37,808 nt of DNA from Deltaproteobacteria bacterium (GCA_031278635.1 JAITKA010000152.1:1-37808), one strand, 5' to 3'; numbered from the stretch's first letter, positions 19,673 to 28,105 are shown. The notes: generated by a model from the letters alone, not told the origin. Numbers and translations are program-made.

Positions 19673-20791
19673 ATGGCTCACCCTCCCCCCACCAACGAAC
19701 AAAAGGCCCCCTTCAGGGTCATGATCGTCGATTCCGACCCCCTCCAACGCCTGGCCCTCTGCGCCATCATCGCCCGCATCGACGGCTTCACGGTCGTCGG
19801 CTCCACCGGCGACTTCAGGGCCGCCCTCGACCTCTGCCGCCGCGACCAACCCGACCTTGCCATAATTGACCTCGCCGTGCCCTGGCTGACCGGCCTCGAC
19901 CTTTCCAAGGCCATGCTCAACGCCTGCGACGGCCTGTGCGTTTACGTCATGTCCGCCCACGGCCGCAACGACATGGCCAGCCTCGGCATAAACGTTTCCG
20001 GCTTCATCACCAAACCCACCTCCCCGGACGAGCTCTCGGCCCTCCTGGACCGCCACAGACTCAATCACGCCCCCCGGCCCTCCCCGCTCCTCGAAAAGAT
20101 CCTCGACCTCGTGCGGGCCAGGGAATTCGGCACCTTCCACCGCGAGCTCCCCCGCATCTCCGTAAGCCTCCAAACCGAGACCAACCGCAACCCCTACCTC
20201 CTGAACGAAAGGCTCGCCGACCTGCGCCAAGCCCTCTCCGGCCAGCCCGCCCACGAACCCGACCCCCTGAACCAACTCTTCCCCCTGGAGGACGTGGCCC
20301 TGCTCACCGTGGTCACGGTGGTGGGCCTCTGCGTCTTCGTCCTCGTCGATCGGGCCTTCAAACTCAGCTGCCTCAAGCTCACCCCCAGGCTCCAAAAAGT
20401 CTTCGCCCACATCGACTCGAACCTCTCCGAACCCTTTGGCCTCAAGGACCTCGTCCAGCGTTGCCACATCAGCCAGGGCCATCTCAGCCGCACTTTCAAG
20501 AAAGGCTTTAACGTCAGCGTCATGGAATACATCCACATGAAAAAACTCGCCCTGGCCAAGGCCCTTTTCCTCTTCAGCGAAAAATCCGTGACCGAGGTGG
20601 CCATCATGACCGGCTACAACGAGAGGGGTTACTTCGGTAAGGTTTTCAAAAAGTACGAGAATTCCACCATCCAACAGTTCCGCCAACTGACCGTCCGGGC
20701 CGACACCCAAGCCGCCCTGGTCATGAGCCACTCCCACTGGAAGCTCCTGGAGGCCCTTGGCGGACAAAACCTCCGCGACTTTGGCATCTAA
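19673..20791 (+). CDS. Response regulator with AraC-type DNA-binding domain
   Basis: A 372-residue transcription regulator of YesN-like architecture. The receiver (about 13-128) is complete: D20/D22 in the acidic pocket, phospho-acceptor D66 in IIDLAVP, S94 and K114 in ITKP. A middle region (130-235) includes a hydrophobic stretch (about 209-229) of unclear meaning. The two helix-turn-helix motifs of an AraC domain cover about 237-340 (FGLKDLVQRCHISQGHLSRTFKK and SVTEVAIMTGYNERGYFGKVFKK). No histidine kinase gene adjoins it; the only kinase in the window is at 1360-4770. It is followed by SagB-like copy 2, a plausible target. The ribosome site before the ATG is weak. Confidence 0.93.
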   Translation: MAHPPPTNEQKAPFRVMIVDSDPLQRLALCAIIARIDGFTVVGSTGDFRAALDLCRRDQPDLAIIDLAVPWLTGLDLSKAMLNACDGLCVYVMSAHGRNDMASLGINVSGFITKPTSPDELSALLDRHRLNHAPRPSPLLEKILDLVRAREFGTFHRELPRISVSLQTETNRNPYLLNERLADLRQALSGQPAHEPDPLNQLFPLEDVALLTVVTVVGLCVFVLVDRAFKLSCLKLTPRLQKVFAHIDSNLSEPFGLKDLVQRCHISQGHLSRTFKKGFNVSVMEYIHMKKLALAKALFLFSEKSVTEVAIMTGYNERGYFGKVFKKYENSTIQQFRQLTVRADTQAALVMSHSHWKLLEALGGQNLRDFGI

Positions 20792-21348
20792 AGGCCCCCA
20801 AAGTCCCCCCACGGTGCCGGTTCCGGCCGCCAAGGGCCTCGCCTTCCCCCAGCCCCGCCTTGACCAACCTCGCCTACCCCGGCCTCGCCTTGACCCGGCT
20901 TCGCCTTCCCCCGTCCCGCCTACCCACGTCTTCGCCTTCCCCAGTCCCGTCTTTTTCCGCGCAAAACAGATTCGCAAGATTAACGCTAGAATGATAATCA
21001 ATCTACCTATGGTAGGTTGAATTACCCATAACTCTGGCTAACGTTTAATTATGCAAGGGCTTGTTATATTCCATCTATCCAAATTTAATGAATAACCTTC
21101 CCTTTTTATCGGCCGCGTATTTTCCGGAGCCCGGCGTTTTAACCAAGCCTCAAAAAAAACCACAATCGATATTTTGGTAATTATTTAATTTTATTACATA
21201 AACATTAAAAATGAGCTTCCGGGTTCCCACAAATATATATTGACAGCGTTTGCCTTTTGTTGTAAAAAAGACGTTAGCTCTCTTTCCTGTTAATGAGTTT
21301 CAATCGCACGAAAAACAAATATATCTTTCAGGTAGGTCGGGTGAGAAT
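20792..21348. other. Intergenic region between the response regulator and SagB-like copy 2
   Basis: About the first 160 bases are C-rich with short CGCCTTCCCC-type repeats; the rest is AT-rich. A regulatory element is listed at 20987-21020. No gene is seen. An in-frame extension of the SagB-like gene back to 21250 is unlikely because its residues precede a normal signal peptide. Confidence 0.45.
20987..21020. promoter_or_regulatory. Fur-like core next to a stem-loop
   Basis: ATGATAATCA (20991-21000) equals the central ten positions of the 19-base Fur consensus; the flanks are poorer, giving about 14 of 19 matches overall. It overlaps a hairpin with arms TCAATCTACC and GGTAGGTTGA and a TAT loop (20998-21020, one U-G pair). 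It is about 330 bases before SagB-like copy 2 and about 200 bases after the regulator. The Fur call is tentative. Confidence 0.3.
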
Positions 21349-22011
21349 ATGCCTAGTCGGTCCGCGATCAAAGGAATCACGTCGTTCGTCGCTTGTTTGG
21401 TTATCTTTTTGGCCCCAAACCTCGCCCTGGCAGACGATATCGAGCTCCCGGCCCCCCAAACCGAGGGCGGCGCGGGCCTTTTCGATACCCTGAAAAAGCG
21501 CTCCTCCGTGCCCCACGGGGGCGTCTCCTTCGCCGAGCTGTCCCTTCAGGACCTTTCCACCATCCTTTGGGCGGCCAGCGGCCTCAACCGCGGCCAGACC
21601 GGCTGGACCGTGCCCATGGCCGACGGCCTGGAGCCCTACGTCAGAATCTACGTGGCCGGGACCGACGGGACCTACCGCTATAGCTGGCTCGACAACAAGC
21701 TCACCGAGATCTCCAAGGAAAACGTCAAGGGCAAATTGGGTAGCCACGGCTTCGTCCCCAAGGCCCCCTACGTCCTCATCTTCACCACCGACAAGGAAAT
21801 CCTGGCCAAGCTCACGCGCGGCGGGCAAAAATTCCAGGACGAGTTCGCCAACGTCCTCGTCGGGGCCATGACCCAGGACGTATACCTGGCCGCCGCGGCC
21901 CTAAACCTCGGGACCCGTTACATCCACACCATGAACAAGGACGCCGTCGTCACCGCCCTGGGGCTGGGCCCGGACGACTACCCCATAGCCCTTATGCCCA
22001 TAGGCAAGTGA
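21349..22011 (+). CDS. Secreted SagB/nitroreductase-like protein, copy 2
   Basis: A 220-residue paralogue of the gene at 401-1045. The signal peptide spans about residues 1-29 (ending LALA-DD), followed by IELPAPQTEGG, LFDTLKKRSS, LSTILWAASGLNRG, GWTVPMADG, VRIYVAG, GAMTQDVYLAAAALNLG and a final YPIALMPIGK. It fits the SagB-type nitroreductase fold, but, as in copy 1, the arginine-rich FMN-binding signature has become KRSS and the SAGALYP-like motif is altered. The start at 21349 gives a clean signal peptide; GGGTGAG lies just upstream. It follows the response regulator gene on the same strand and precedes the iron-uptake cluster by 466 bases. Reaction and substrate are unknown. Confidence 0.8.
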   Translation: MPSRSAIKGITSFVACLVIFLAPNLALADDIELPAPQTEGGAGLFDTLKKRSSVPHGGVSFAELSLQDLSTILWAASGLNRGQTGWTVPMADGLEPYVRIYVAGTDGTYRYSWLDNKLTEISKENVKGKLGSHGFVPKAPYVLIFTTDKEILAKLTRGGQKFQDEFANVLVGAMTQDVYLAAAALNLGTRYIHTMNKDAVVTALGLGPDDYPIALMPIGK

Positions 22012-22477
22012 CGGCAACGCCTTACTGGCGCCCCAACCACATCTAACTTGGCGGTCAATCAATTGGTAACCCATGGAACCGGCGCTACCTGAATCCTAAA
22101 CCCTCGGTACCCACGCAAGCTTATACGATAAGGTTCTACCCTTGGCATTTCATTTAACGTTCCCTGCAAAAATCTAACTGCAAAAATCTAACAAAATAAT
22201 TTTCACGCTGCACGATTATTCTTACATACCATACTCAACCACTGTCTTTAAAATACCGTTTAAAAATATCTGATAAAATTTCTAATTAAAATTATTTGCA
22301 AGTACTTTTACGATATTAATTTTACGCTGTAATTAATTATACGAAGTTGATACTACGCCGAAAGTACTTTTATGTAATTAATTTTAATTTTTGCTTTTCT
22401 TTGATTATTTTGCGACCTTTTTATATGTCTTCTTTCCGTCATAATAATTTTTATCATGACAAACGATAGGCCACAAA
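22012..22477. other. AT-rich leader region of the iron-uptake cluster
   Basis: No gene in these 466 bases. They hold a tandem 14-base repeat (TGCAAAAATCTAAC, 22165-22192), two exact copies of AGTACTTTTA 62 bases apart (22301-22310 and 22363-22372), several TAATTAATT-like motifs, and the Fur-box candidate at 22442-22456. The strong AT bias and repeated short motifs suggest a promoter region with more than one regulator site. Confidence 0.5.
22442..22456. promoter_or_regulatory. Fur-box candidate before the FTR1 gene
   Basis: TAATAATTTTTATCA (minus strand TGATAAAAATTATTA) matches the 7-1-7 Fur consensus TGATAATNATTATCA at 12 of 14 defined positions. It overlaps a possible -10 (CATAAT, 22440-22445) and ends 21 bases before the FTR1 start, where bound Fur would block transcription. 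Iron-dependent repression of an iron-uptake operon is expected from established Fur biology. Confidence 0.55.
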
Positions 22478-23833
22478 ATGTCCATCAATAAAATCATACC
22501 GATTTTCGCCCTGGCTTTTCTTTTATTCGCCCCCGTTGGGGCCCAGGCCCAAACCAAGTACGAGACCTGGGGGGAAGTGGCGGCGGCCATGAAGGTGACC
22601 TTCGACAACGCCATCGCCGATTACGGGAAGGGCAAGAGCGACGAGGCTTATAACTGGATCGATGACGCCTACTTCCAGTTTTACGAAAAAGAGGGATTCG
22701 AGCGGAACGTTAAGGGAAGGATATCCGGCAAGCGGGTCAGCGCGGTCGAGTACAAATTCGTCATCATCAAGCAGAACATCCGCAAGGGCGAGCCCTTCGA
22801 GAAGGTCAAGGCCGATATCGACACCCTGGCCACGTGGTGCATCGAGGACGCCGAGAAGCTCGACGCCAAGGTAGCGGCCCAAAGGCAGGCCAAGGCGGCG
22901 GCCGAGGCGGCGGCCGGTGGGACCCAGGTCGCCGCCCAGACGGGCGCGCAGGCCGAGGGCCAGGCCCAAAGCCAGGCTGCCGCCGCCCCGGCCGCCGAGG
23001 ACTTGGGGGACGGTGGACGCGACTGGGATTCTTTCTTTTACTCCTTCGGGACCCTGGTCCGGGAAGGGGTCGAGGCCATTTTGGTCATCGCCGCCATCGC
23101 CGCCTATTTGCTGCGCATGGGCAATAAAAAAAGCGTGGCCGTGGTTTACTGGGCGGGCGTGGCCGCGGTGGTGGCCAGCGCCCTAGCGGCGATAGCCCTG
23201 CAGTATCTGCTTGACCTCGGCGGGGCCAACCAGGAGATCATCGAGGGGGCGACCATGATTTTGGCCACGGTGGTCCTCTTTTGCGTCAGCAACTGGATGT
23301 TTTCCAAGGCCGAGGCCGAGGTCTGGAAGGAATACATCACCTCGAAGGTCCAAAAGGCCGTTACCACCGGCAGCGCCTTCGCCCTGGCCGCGGCCTCCTT
23401 TTTGGCCGTCTTCAGGGAGGGCGCCGAGACCATCCTCTTTTACCAGAGCATCTTGAGCCAGGCGGGCTCGGACACCAGCATGGTTTGGTTCGGCTTCGGG
23501 GTCGGGGCCGTCGTGCTGGTGATCGTTTTCCTCATCATCCGCCACGGCACCATGAAACTCCCCCTGAAGCCCTTTTTCATGGCCACGAGCATTTTGATGT
23601 TCATCATGTCCATCGTCTTCGTGGGCGGGGGCATCAAAGAGTTGCAGGAGGGTAACGTCGTCCCGGTGACCTTAATCGAGGGCTTCCCGACCATCGAGCT
23701 CCTAAAGGTTTACCCGACGGTCCAAACCCTGACCCCGCAATTGTTCCTGATTGCCCTAACCATTCTATCGATAGTAATCATACACAGGCGGAACAGGAAG
23801 TTTTTGGCCCAGCAAGCCGTGGCCAATGGCTAA
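22478..23833 (+). CDS. FTR1-family iron permease with periplasmic N-terminal domain
   Basis: A 451-residue inner-membrane iron permease like Campylobacter cFtr1, Bordetella FtrC and E. coli FetM. A signal peptide (1-24) is followed by a helical periplasmic domain (about 27-135), an Ala/Gln-rich linker (135-178), and an FTR1 membrane part of about seven helices. Both signature iron-binding motifs are present: REGVE (195-199) and REGAE (313-317). The next gene encodes P19, the known partner. The upstream Fur-box candidate suggests iron repression. FTR1 proteins of this class work without a multicopper oxidase. The low-complexity linker is longer than I would expect. Confidence 0.95.
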   Translation: MSINKIIPIFALAFLLFAPVGAQAQTKYETWGEVAAAMKVTFDNAIADYGKGKSDEAYNWIDDAYFQFYEKEGFERNVKGRISGKRVSAVEYKFVIIKQNIRKGEPFEKVKADIDTLATWCIEDAEKLDAKVAAQRQAKAAAEAAAGGTQVAAQTGAQAEGQAQSQAAAAPAAEDLGDGGRDWDSFFYSFGTLVREGVEAILVIAAIAAYLLRMGNKKSVAVVYWAGVAAVVASALAAIALQYLLDLGGANQEIIEGATMILATVVLFCVSNWMFSKAEAEVWKEYITSKVQKAVTTGSAFALAAASFLAVFREGAETILFYQSILSQAGSDTSMVWFGFGVGAVVLVIVFLIIRHGTMKLPLKPFFMATSILMFIMSIVFVGGGIKELQEGNVVPVTLIEGFPTIELLKVYPTVQTLTPQLFLIALTILSIVIIHRRNRKFLAQQAVANG

Positions 23834-24048
23834 AAGGTTTCAAAGGCGCTTAAATTCACCCTAAGTATCGCCCCGGCATATTTTTGCCCACGGCTGATCG
23901 GTCATTGCACATATCTTTGGCAAGCGACCATATACCGGGCATTAAAAGCATTTGTTTGTTGATAATTATTTGTCCACGTTTATGGCCTAAGTCGAATTGG
24001 GCCATTAATTTCCAGACCGTAAAATATGGTCATTAATGGAGTATCGGA

Positions 24049-24618
24049 ATGAGAAAACATTTATTCGCGACAATCGGTCTAATGGCAGCCATGGCTTTCA
24101 TGTTCTGCGTCTCAACCCCCCTCGTGGCCCAGGACGACAAGGGCGCGGCCGGGTTCGAGGAATTCCCGTTGGGCGATCCGCAAACCGTAGGCCCATTGGT
24201 CATCGCCGGGGTTTACTTCCAGCCCGTCGACATGGAGCCGGCCGGGGTCGGTGGCCTTGCCGCCGCCGAGAGTGACATGCACATGGAGGCCGACATCAGC
24301 GCCGGGGAGGACAACAACCTGGGCTACGGCGTCGGTGACTTCGTGCCCGATCTGACCGTCAAATACAAGGCCCAGAAGGAAGGCGGGAAACTCATCGAGG
24401 GTAACTTCATGCCCATGAGCGCCTCCGATGGCCCCCACTACGGCAACAACGTCAAGCTGGACGGCGCCGGCAAGTACAAGATCACCTTCATCATCGACAG
24501 CCCGGACAAGCAAGGCTACCTCCTGCACGTGGACAAGGCCACCGGCGTCCCGGGCCGTTTCTGGACCGCCCCCATCGAGGTCTCCTGGGATTTCGATTAC
24601 GTCCCCAGGGAGTGGTAA
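24049..24618 (+). CDS. P19/Tpd/FetP-type periplasmic iron-binding protein
   Basis: A 189-residue exported protein with signal peptide 1-28 (VAQ-DD). The P19 family delivers iron to FTR1 permeases and carries a copper site made by His and Met. The matching residues here are H78 in DMHMEAD, M123 in MPMSASDGPHYG, H130 in the same segment, and H160 in LLHVD; an acidic residue near EEFPLG completes the site. GGAG lies seven bases before the ATG. It is 215 bases from the FTR1 gene and is followed by a cluster of three stem-loops rather than directly by ftrD. Confidence 0.95.
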   Translation: MRKHLFATIGLMAAMAFMFCVSTPLVAQDDKGAAGFEEFPLGDPQTVGPLVIAGVYFQPVDMEPAGVGGLAAAESDMHMEADISAGEDNNLGYGVGDFVPDLTVKYKAQKEGGKLIEGNFMPMSASDGPHYGNNVKLDGAGKYKITFIIDSPDKQGYLLHVDKATGVPGRFWTAPIEVSWDFDYVPREW

Positions 24619-24635
24619 CCCTTTGACTTCCTCCC

Positions 24636-24660
24636 GGTCGATCCCTCCCATGGATCGACC
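24636..24660 (+). terminator. Stem-loop 1 after the P19 gene
   Basis: GGTCGATCC, loop CTCCCAT, GGATCGACC: a perfect 9-base stem beginning 17 bases after the P19 stop. No T-run follows. It may protect the 3' end of the FTR1-P19 message or end it with help of Rho. Confidence 0.4.
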
Positions 24661-24668
24661 ATGACGAA

Positions 24669-24719
24669 AGGTCGCCGGCCCCATCGGCCCAATCCTCGTA
24701 AGCCAGGGGTCGGCGACCT
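24669..24719 (+). terminator. Stem-loop 2 after the P19 gene
   Basis: AGGTCGCCGGCCCC (24669-24682) pairs with GGGGTCGGCGACCT (24706-24719) over 14 bases with one G-U pair in RNA, leaving a 23-base loop. It begins 8 bases after stem-loop 1. Confidence 0.4.
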
Positions 24720-24732
24720 AACGTAACCCTTA

Positions 24733-24766
24733 GCCCCGGCGGCTTTGGCGCCAAAACGCCCGGGGC
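24733..24766 (+). other. Stem-loop 3 with an inner palindrome
   Basis: GCCCCGG (24733-24739) pairs with CCGGGGC (24760-24766); within it lies the perfect palindrome TTTGGCGCCAAA (24744-24755). It begins 13 bases after stem-loop 2, completing a row of three structures. Confidence 0.35.
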
Positions 24767-25196
24767 GTTCTGGAGTCGGTCCCGCCCTAAGGAAAACGTC
24801 ACCCCCCCGGGGCCATTTTCGTTAACGTGCCAAAGGAGGCAGCCATCGACCTAAACATGCGAGTGCGCGTGGGAGCGTAATCGAAAACGACCGCGGGATG
24901 GCGCTTCGGCCATTCGATGCATTTAATCGACCCCTTTAACGAACTAATGATTTTAAATTTTCTCTTTTACGGCATAAAAAATTTTTTGAAGGCCAATCCG
25001 GGAATCATAACCGACTTTTCCCAGCCGCGAACCAAAAGCGACCCCCAACCCAGAACCGCGAAATTGCCAACGGTTTAAACGATAACGGCAAGCCGTTAAT
25101 TTTACGCCCACACGGATGACAAACGTTTTCGCGGTTTTATCGTTACTGCCCACCCACAAAACCATAAACCGCCCCGGAAGGACAAATCCCAGTTTC

Positions 25197-26672
25197 ATGC
25201 TATTGTATTTGATAAACGTGGTCGATAACGCCTGGGTTCTGGCCGTGGGCGCCCCGATGATCCTGTATATCCTGCGGTCGGACGGCTCCCGCCAAACGCT
25301 GAAGCGCCTCGTCCTGGGCGCCATGGGCCTGGGGCTCCTGGCCGCCTCGATATTGGCCACCCTGCGGCTCAATGTCGGCTGGGTCATCAGGGAGTTTTAC
25401 GACCTGGGGGTTTTGGTGCCGTTGTTGGCCTCGCTCCTCGTTTTCGACGCCCTGTTTCCCCTGGCCCCCCGGCGCCCTGAGCCCGGCGGCCAGGGCTCGG
25501 CCAGGCTCAGGGCGGATCGGATACGGCCCTTTAACCTGGACCGTCCCCTGGGGCCCGTCTCGGCCCCGGCCGTCAGGGCCTTGCTGGCCCTGGTCTTGGC
25601 CGTCTCCCTCGCGGTCCTCTTTTACCGGTTGGCCGGGGCGAGGCCGGGGGTTGGCTTTACCGTCCCGCTCGTCCTTCTTTTGGTCGTTTTTTTCCTCTGG
25701 CCGGCCAGGGTGCGCAACCTCAGGCTGCCCCTGGTGGTCGCGGGCCTCGCCACCATGGCCCTCCTGACGGCCAGGGTCGCCCCCAACCTGATCCTCTACC
25801 CCTTCGGCTTCGGGGTGGGCCTGGATTCCGTTTTCAACCTCGACTACCTGGCCAAGGTCACCGGCTACGTCGCCGGTTTGACCATCATGGCCCTGGTTTG
25901 GCTCTCGATTAAATTCCTGCTCAGGCAAGCCTCGCCCAGGGCGGTAAAGTGGTTCGTTTTCCTGGGCCTCACGGTCATCCTGGCCCAGCTTTTTTTGGAG
26001 ACCTTTCAGATCCTGGCCGGGCGGCGGATGCTTCCCCGGGCCGCCTTTTCCCTGGTCCTGTATTTTTTGGAGCGCAAGAGCCTGTTTTTGTTCGCCGAGG
26101 TGGCCGTCTGGGCTGTTTTGGCCGTTTACCTGATAGTCGGCTCCCGGCTGACCGCGCCGGTCGGGGCCAACCCGGCCCTGAAGCGGAAGATGAGGGCCAG
26201 CCTGCGGGACGATCTGCGGGCGGGGATATTGCTCCTGGCCGCCATGACCCTGGCCGTCCTCACCTCGACCACACTAAGGGAGATAAACTCCCGTGGCCCG
26301 GTCATCTCCGAGCCCGAGCCGGTCTCCCTGATTGACGGGGCCATCAGGCTGGATCTGGCCATCGTCTCCGACGGGAACCTCCACCGGCGGGTTTACGAGA
26401 CCGGGGACGGGACCCCGGTCCGTTTCATCGTCATCAAAAAAAGCCAGAGCGCCTACGGGGTCGGCCTGGACGCCTGCGACATCTGCGGCCAGAGCGGCTA
26501 TTACCAGAGGGGGGATCAGGTCGTCTGCAAGCTATGCGACGTGGTCATGAACAAAAGCACCATCGGTTTCCCCGGCGGCTGCAACCCCGTGCCCCTGGAG
26601 TTTTCCCTGGCCGAGGGCTGCGTCGTGATCGATCCCGCCGACCTTGAGGCCGAGGCCCACCGCTTCAGGTAG
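25197..26672 (+). CDS. FtrD-like (DUF2318) membrane iron-sulfur protein
   Basis: An integral membrane protein of 491 residues with about nine hydrophobic helices over residues 1-380 and a C-terminal DUF2318/FtrD-like domain. The conserved cysteine pattern is intact: CDICGQSGYYQRGDQVVCKLC, followed by GFPGGCNP and a last cysteine in EGCVVI (about residues 425-480). Homologues (Bordetella FtrD, Campylobacter Cj1660) sit beside FTR1-P19 genes and are thought to feed electrons for iron reduction. I chose the ATG at 25197 because the first helix then starts at once; the in-frame ATG at 25116 would add a polar segment of 27 residues. A perfect hairpin follows the stop. Confidence 0.9.
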   Translation: MLLYLINVVDNAWVLAVGAPMILYILRSDGSRQTLKRLVLGAMGLGLLAASILATLRLNVGWVIREFYDLGVLVPLLASLLVFDALFPLAPRRPEPGGQGSARLRADRIRPFNLDRPLGPVSAPAVRALLALVLAVSLAVLFYRLAGARPGVGFTVPLVLLLVVFFLWPARVRNLRLPLVVAGLATMALLTARVAPNLILYPFGFGVGLDSVFNLDYLAKVTGYVAGLTIMALVWLSIKFLLRQASPRAVKWFVFLGLTVILAQLFLETFQILAGRRMLPRAAFSLVLYFLERKSLFLFAEVAVWAVLAVYLIVGSRLTAPVGANPALKRKMRASLRDDLRAGILLLAAMTLAVLTSTTLREINSRGPVISEPEPVSLIDGAIRLDLAIVSDGNLHRRVYETGDGTPVRFIVIKKSQSAYGVGLDACDICGQSGYYQRGDQVVCKLCDVVMNKSTIGFPGGCNPVPLEFSLAEGCVVIDPADLEAEAHRFR

Positions 26673-26676
26673 CCGC

Positions 26677-26710
26677 GCCCAGGCCTATCCGCCGCCGCTT
26701 AGGCCTGGGC
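26677..26710 (+). terminator. Hairpin after the FtrD-like gene
   Basis: GCCCAGGCCT, a 14-base loop and AGGCCTGGGC make a perfect 10-base stem beginning 4 bases after the stop codon. No T-run follows. With the AT-rich dyads downstream it suggests a transcription boundary inside the cluster. Confidence 0.4.
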
Positions 26711-26731
26711 CAAACCGGGTATCCGGGTTCT

Positions 26732-26775
26732 CGATAATTATGATCGCGTGTAACGATCTTTAGATATAATTATCT
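26732..26775. promoter_or_regulatory. AT-rich dyads upstream of the ABC permease gene
   Basis: CGATAATTATGATCG (26732-26746) matches the 7-1-7 Fur consensus at 11 of 14 positions. TAGATATAATTATCT (26761-26775) has AGATA/TATCT arms around a TATAAT. They lie 30-70 bases before the permease start. A second, iron-regulated promoter for the ABC genes is a reasonable guess; no good -35 was found. Confidence 0.35.
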
Positions 26776-26803
26776 TTGCAAATAATCGCGATAAGGTATA
26801 ACC

Positions 26804-28105
26804 ATGTTTCTCAAGATGTTGCTTGGGGCCCTGATCAGGCAAAAAAAGAAGCACCTGATGATCGCCTTTACCGTCGGGCTGGGTGTCTCCCTGGCCACCG
26901 CCATGCTGGGGGTCATGTTCGACGTCGGCGACAAGGTCAACCAGGAACTGAAAAGTTACGGGGCCAACCTCAACGTCATCCCCAAGGGCTCGTCCATGAT
27001 GGGCGATCTCTACCGCCTAAGCGAGGGCGAGGGGGAAGGCGGGGAACTCTCGGAGCTTGAAAGCGACTTCATCCGGGAAGACGAGCTTTACAAAATCAAA
27101 ATGATCTTTTGGGCCTATAACATAGTCGATTACGCCCCGTTTTTGACCGTCCAGGTCGGGCTGAACGGCCAAAAGGTCCCCCTGTCCGGGACCTGGTTCA
27201 ACAAGCACCTGTCCCTGCCCACGGGTGACGAGGTCGATACCGGCATGACGGCCATGAAATCCTGGTGGGTCCTGGAGGGCCGGCCCGGGGACGACGCCGA
27301 CCCCACGGGTGTTTTGGTCGGCCGGGAACTGGCCAGGGCCCAGGGCCTGAAGGTGGGCTCAAACCTCGAGGTCCAGGGTCCCGACGGCAAGGCGGAGAGC
27401 CTGAAGGTCCGGGCCATTTTCGAGAGCGGCGGCGAGGACGACCGGGGCATATTCGCCCCGCTGGCCCTGGCCCAGGGGCTGGCCCAAAGGCCCGGCTTGG
27501 TCCAGAGGGTTGAGGTCAGCGCCCTGACCACCCCGGAAAACGACCTGGCCCGCAGGGCGGCCCAAAACCCCGGCTCCCTCACCAGGCTGGAGTGGGACAC
27601 TTGGTACTGCACGGCTTACATCAGCTCCATCGCCTACCAGATCGAGGAGATCCTCCCTGGGGTCAGGGTCAAGCCCATCCTGCGGGTGGCCCAGTCCGAG
27701 GGGGCCATATTATCCAAAACCCAGCTGATGATCATTTTGCTGACCATCCTGACCCTTCTGTGCTCGGCCCTGGCCATCTCCAACCTGGTCACGGCCAACA
27801 TCATGGAACGGAGCGTGGAAATAGGCCTCCTTAAGGCCCTGGGGGCCACCGGCCTTTCCATTTCCCTCCTGGTCCTGTGCGAGATCCTCATAGCCGGCTT
27901 CGGCGGGGGCCTCGTCGGCTACCTGGTGGGCCTCGGCCTCGCCCAGTTCATCGGCCTTTCCGTTTTCGGCTCCACCGTGGCCGTCAAGTCCGTGGTCATA
28001 CCCATAGCCGTTTTGATGGTTTTGACCGTGACCTTCCTGGGGAGCCTCCCGGCCCTGAAAACCCTTCTGGGGCTTAACCCGACCGAAGTCCTGCATGGGA
28101 GGTAA
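26804..28105 (+). CDS. FtsX/MacB-type ABC permease, first subunit
   Basis: A 433-residue inner-membrane permease. One N-terminal helix (about 18-40) is followed by a large periplasmic MacB-like core domain (about 45-295) and three C-terminal helices of the FtsX domain (about 305-425), with the family segment MERSVEIGLLKALGA between helices. It corresponds by position and type to Campylobacter Cj1661, which helps the cFtr1-P19 system. AAGGT precedes the ATG by nine bases. The next gene begins 5 bases after its stop, and that gene's ribosome site overlaps this gene's last codons. Confidence 0.92.
   Translation: MFLKMLLGALIRQKKKHLMIAFTVGLGVSLATAMLGVMFDVGDKVNQELKSYGANLNVIPKGSSMMGDLYRLSEGEGEGGELSELESDFIREDELYKIKMIFWAYNIVDYAPFLTVQVGLNGQKVPLSGTWFNKHLSLPTGDEVDTGMTAMKSWWVLEGRPGDDADPTGVLVGRELARAQGLKVGSNLEVQGPDGKAESLKVRAIFESGGEDDRGIFAPLALAQGLAQRPGLVQRVEVSALTTPENDLARRAAQNPGSLTRLEWDTWYCTAYISSIAYQIEEILPGVRVKPILRVAQSEGAILSKTQLMIILLTILTLLCSALAISNLVTANIMERSVEIGLLKALGATGLSISLLVLCEILIAGFGGGLVGYLVGLGLAQFIGLSVFGSTVAVKSVVIPIAVLMVLTVTFLGSLPALKTLLGLNPTEVLHGR

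Larger units (their letters stand above)
24619..25196. other. Intergenic region between the P19 and FtrD-like genes
   Basis: About 580 bases without a convincing gene. The first 150 bases hold three successive stem-loops (listed separately). The remainder is AT-rich. A ribosome-site-like AAAGGAGG at about 24832 is followed only by an 8-codon frame (24857-24880) with no support. The FtrD frame can be extended to an ATG at 25116. Confidence 0.45.

Noticed and set aside
19625-21001. Minus-strand open frame of 458 residues opposite the response regulator
   Set aside because: Gly/Glu/Val-rich mirror of the AraC-type gene, which has complete receiver and DNA-binding domains.
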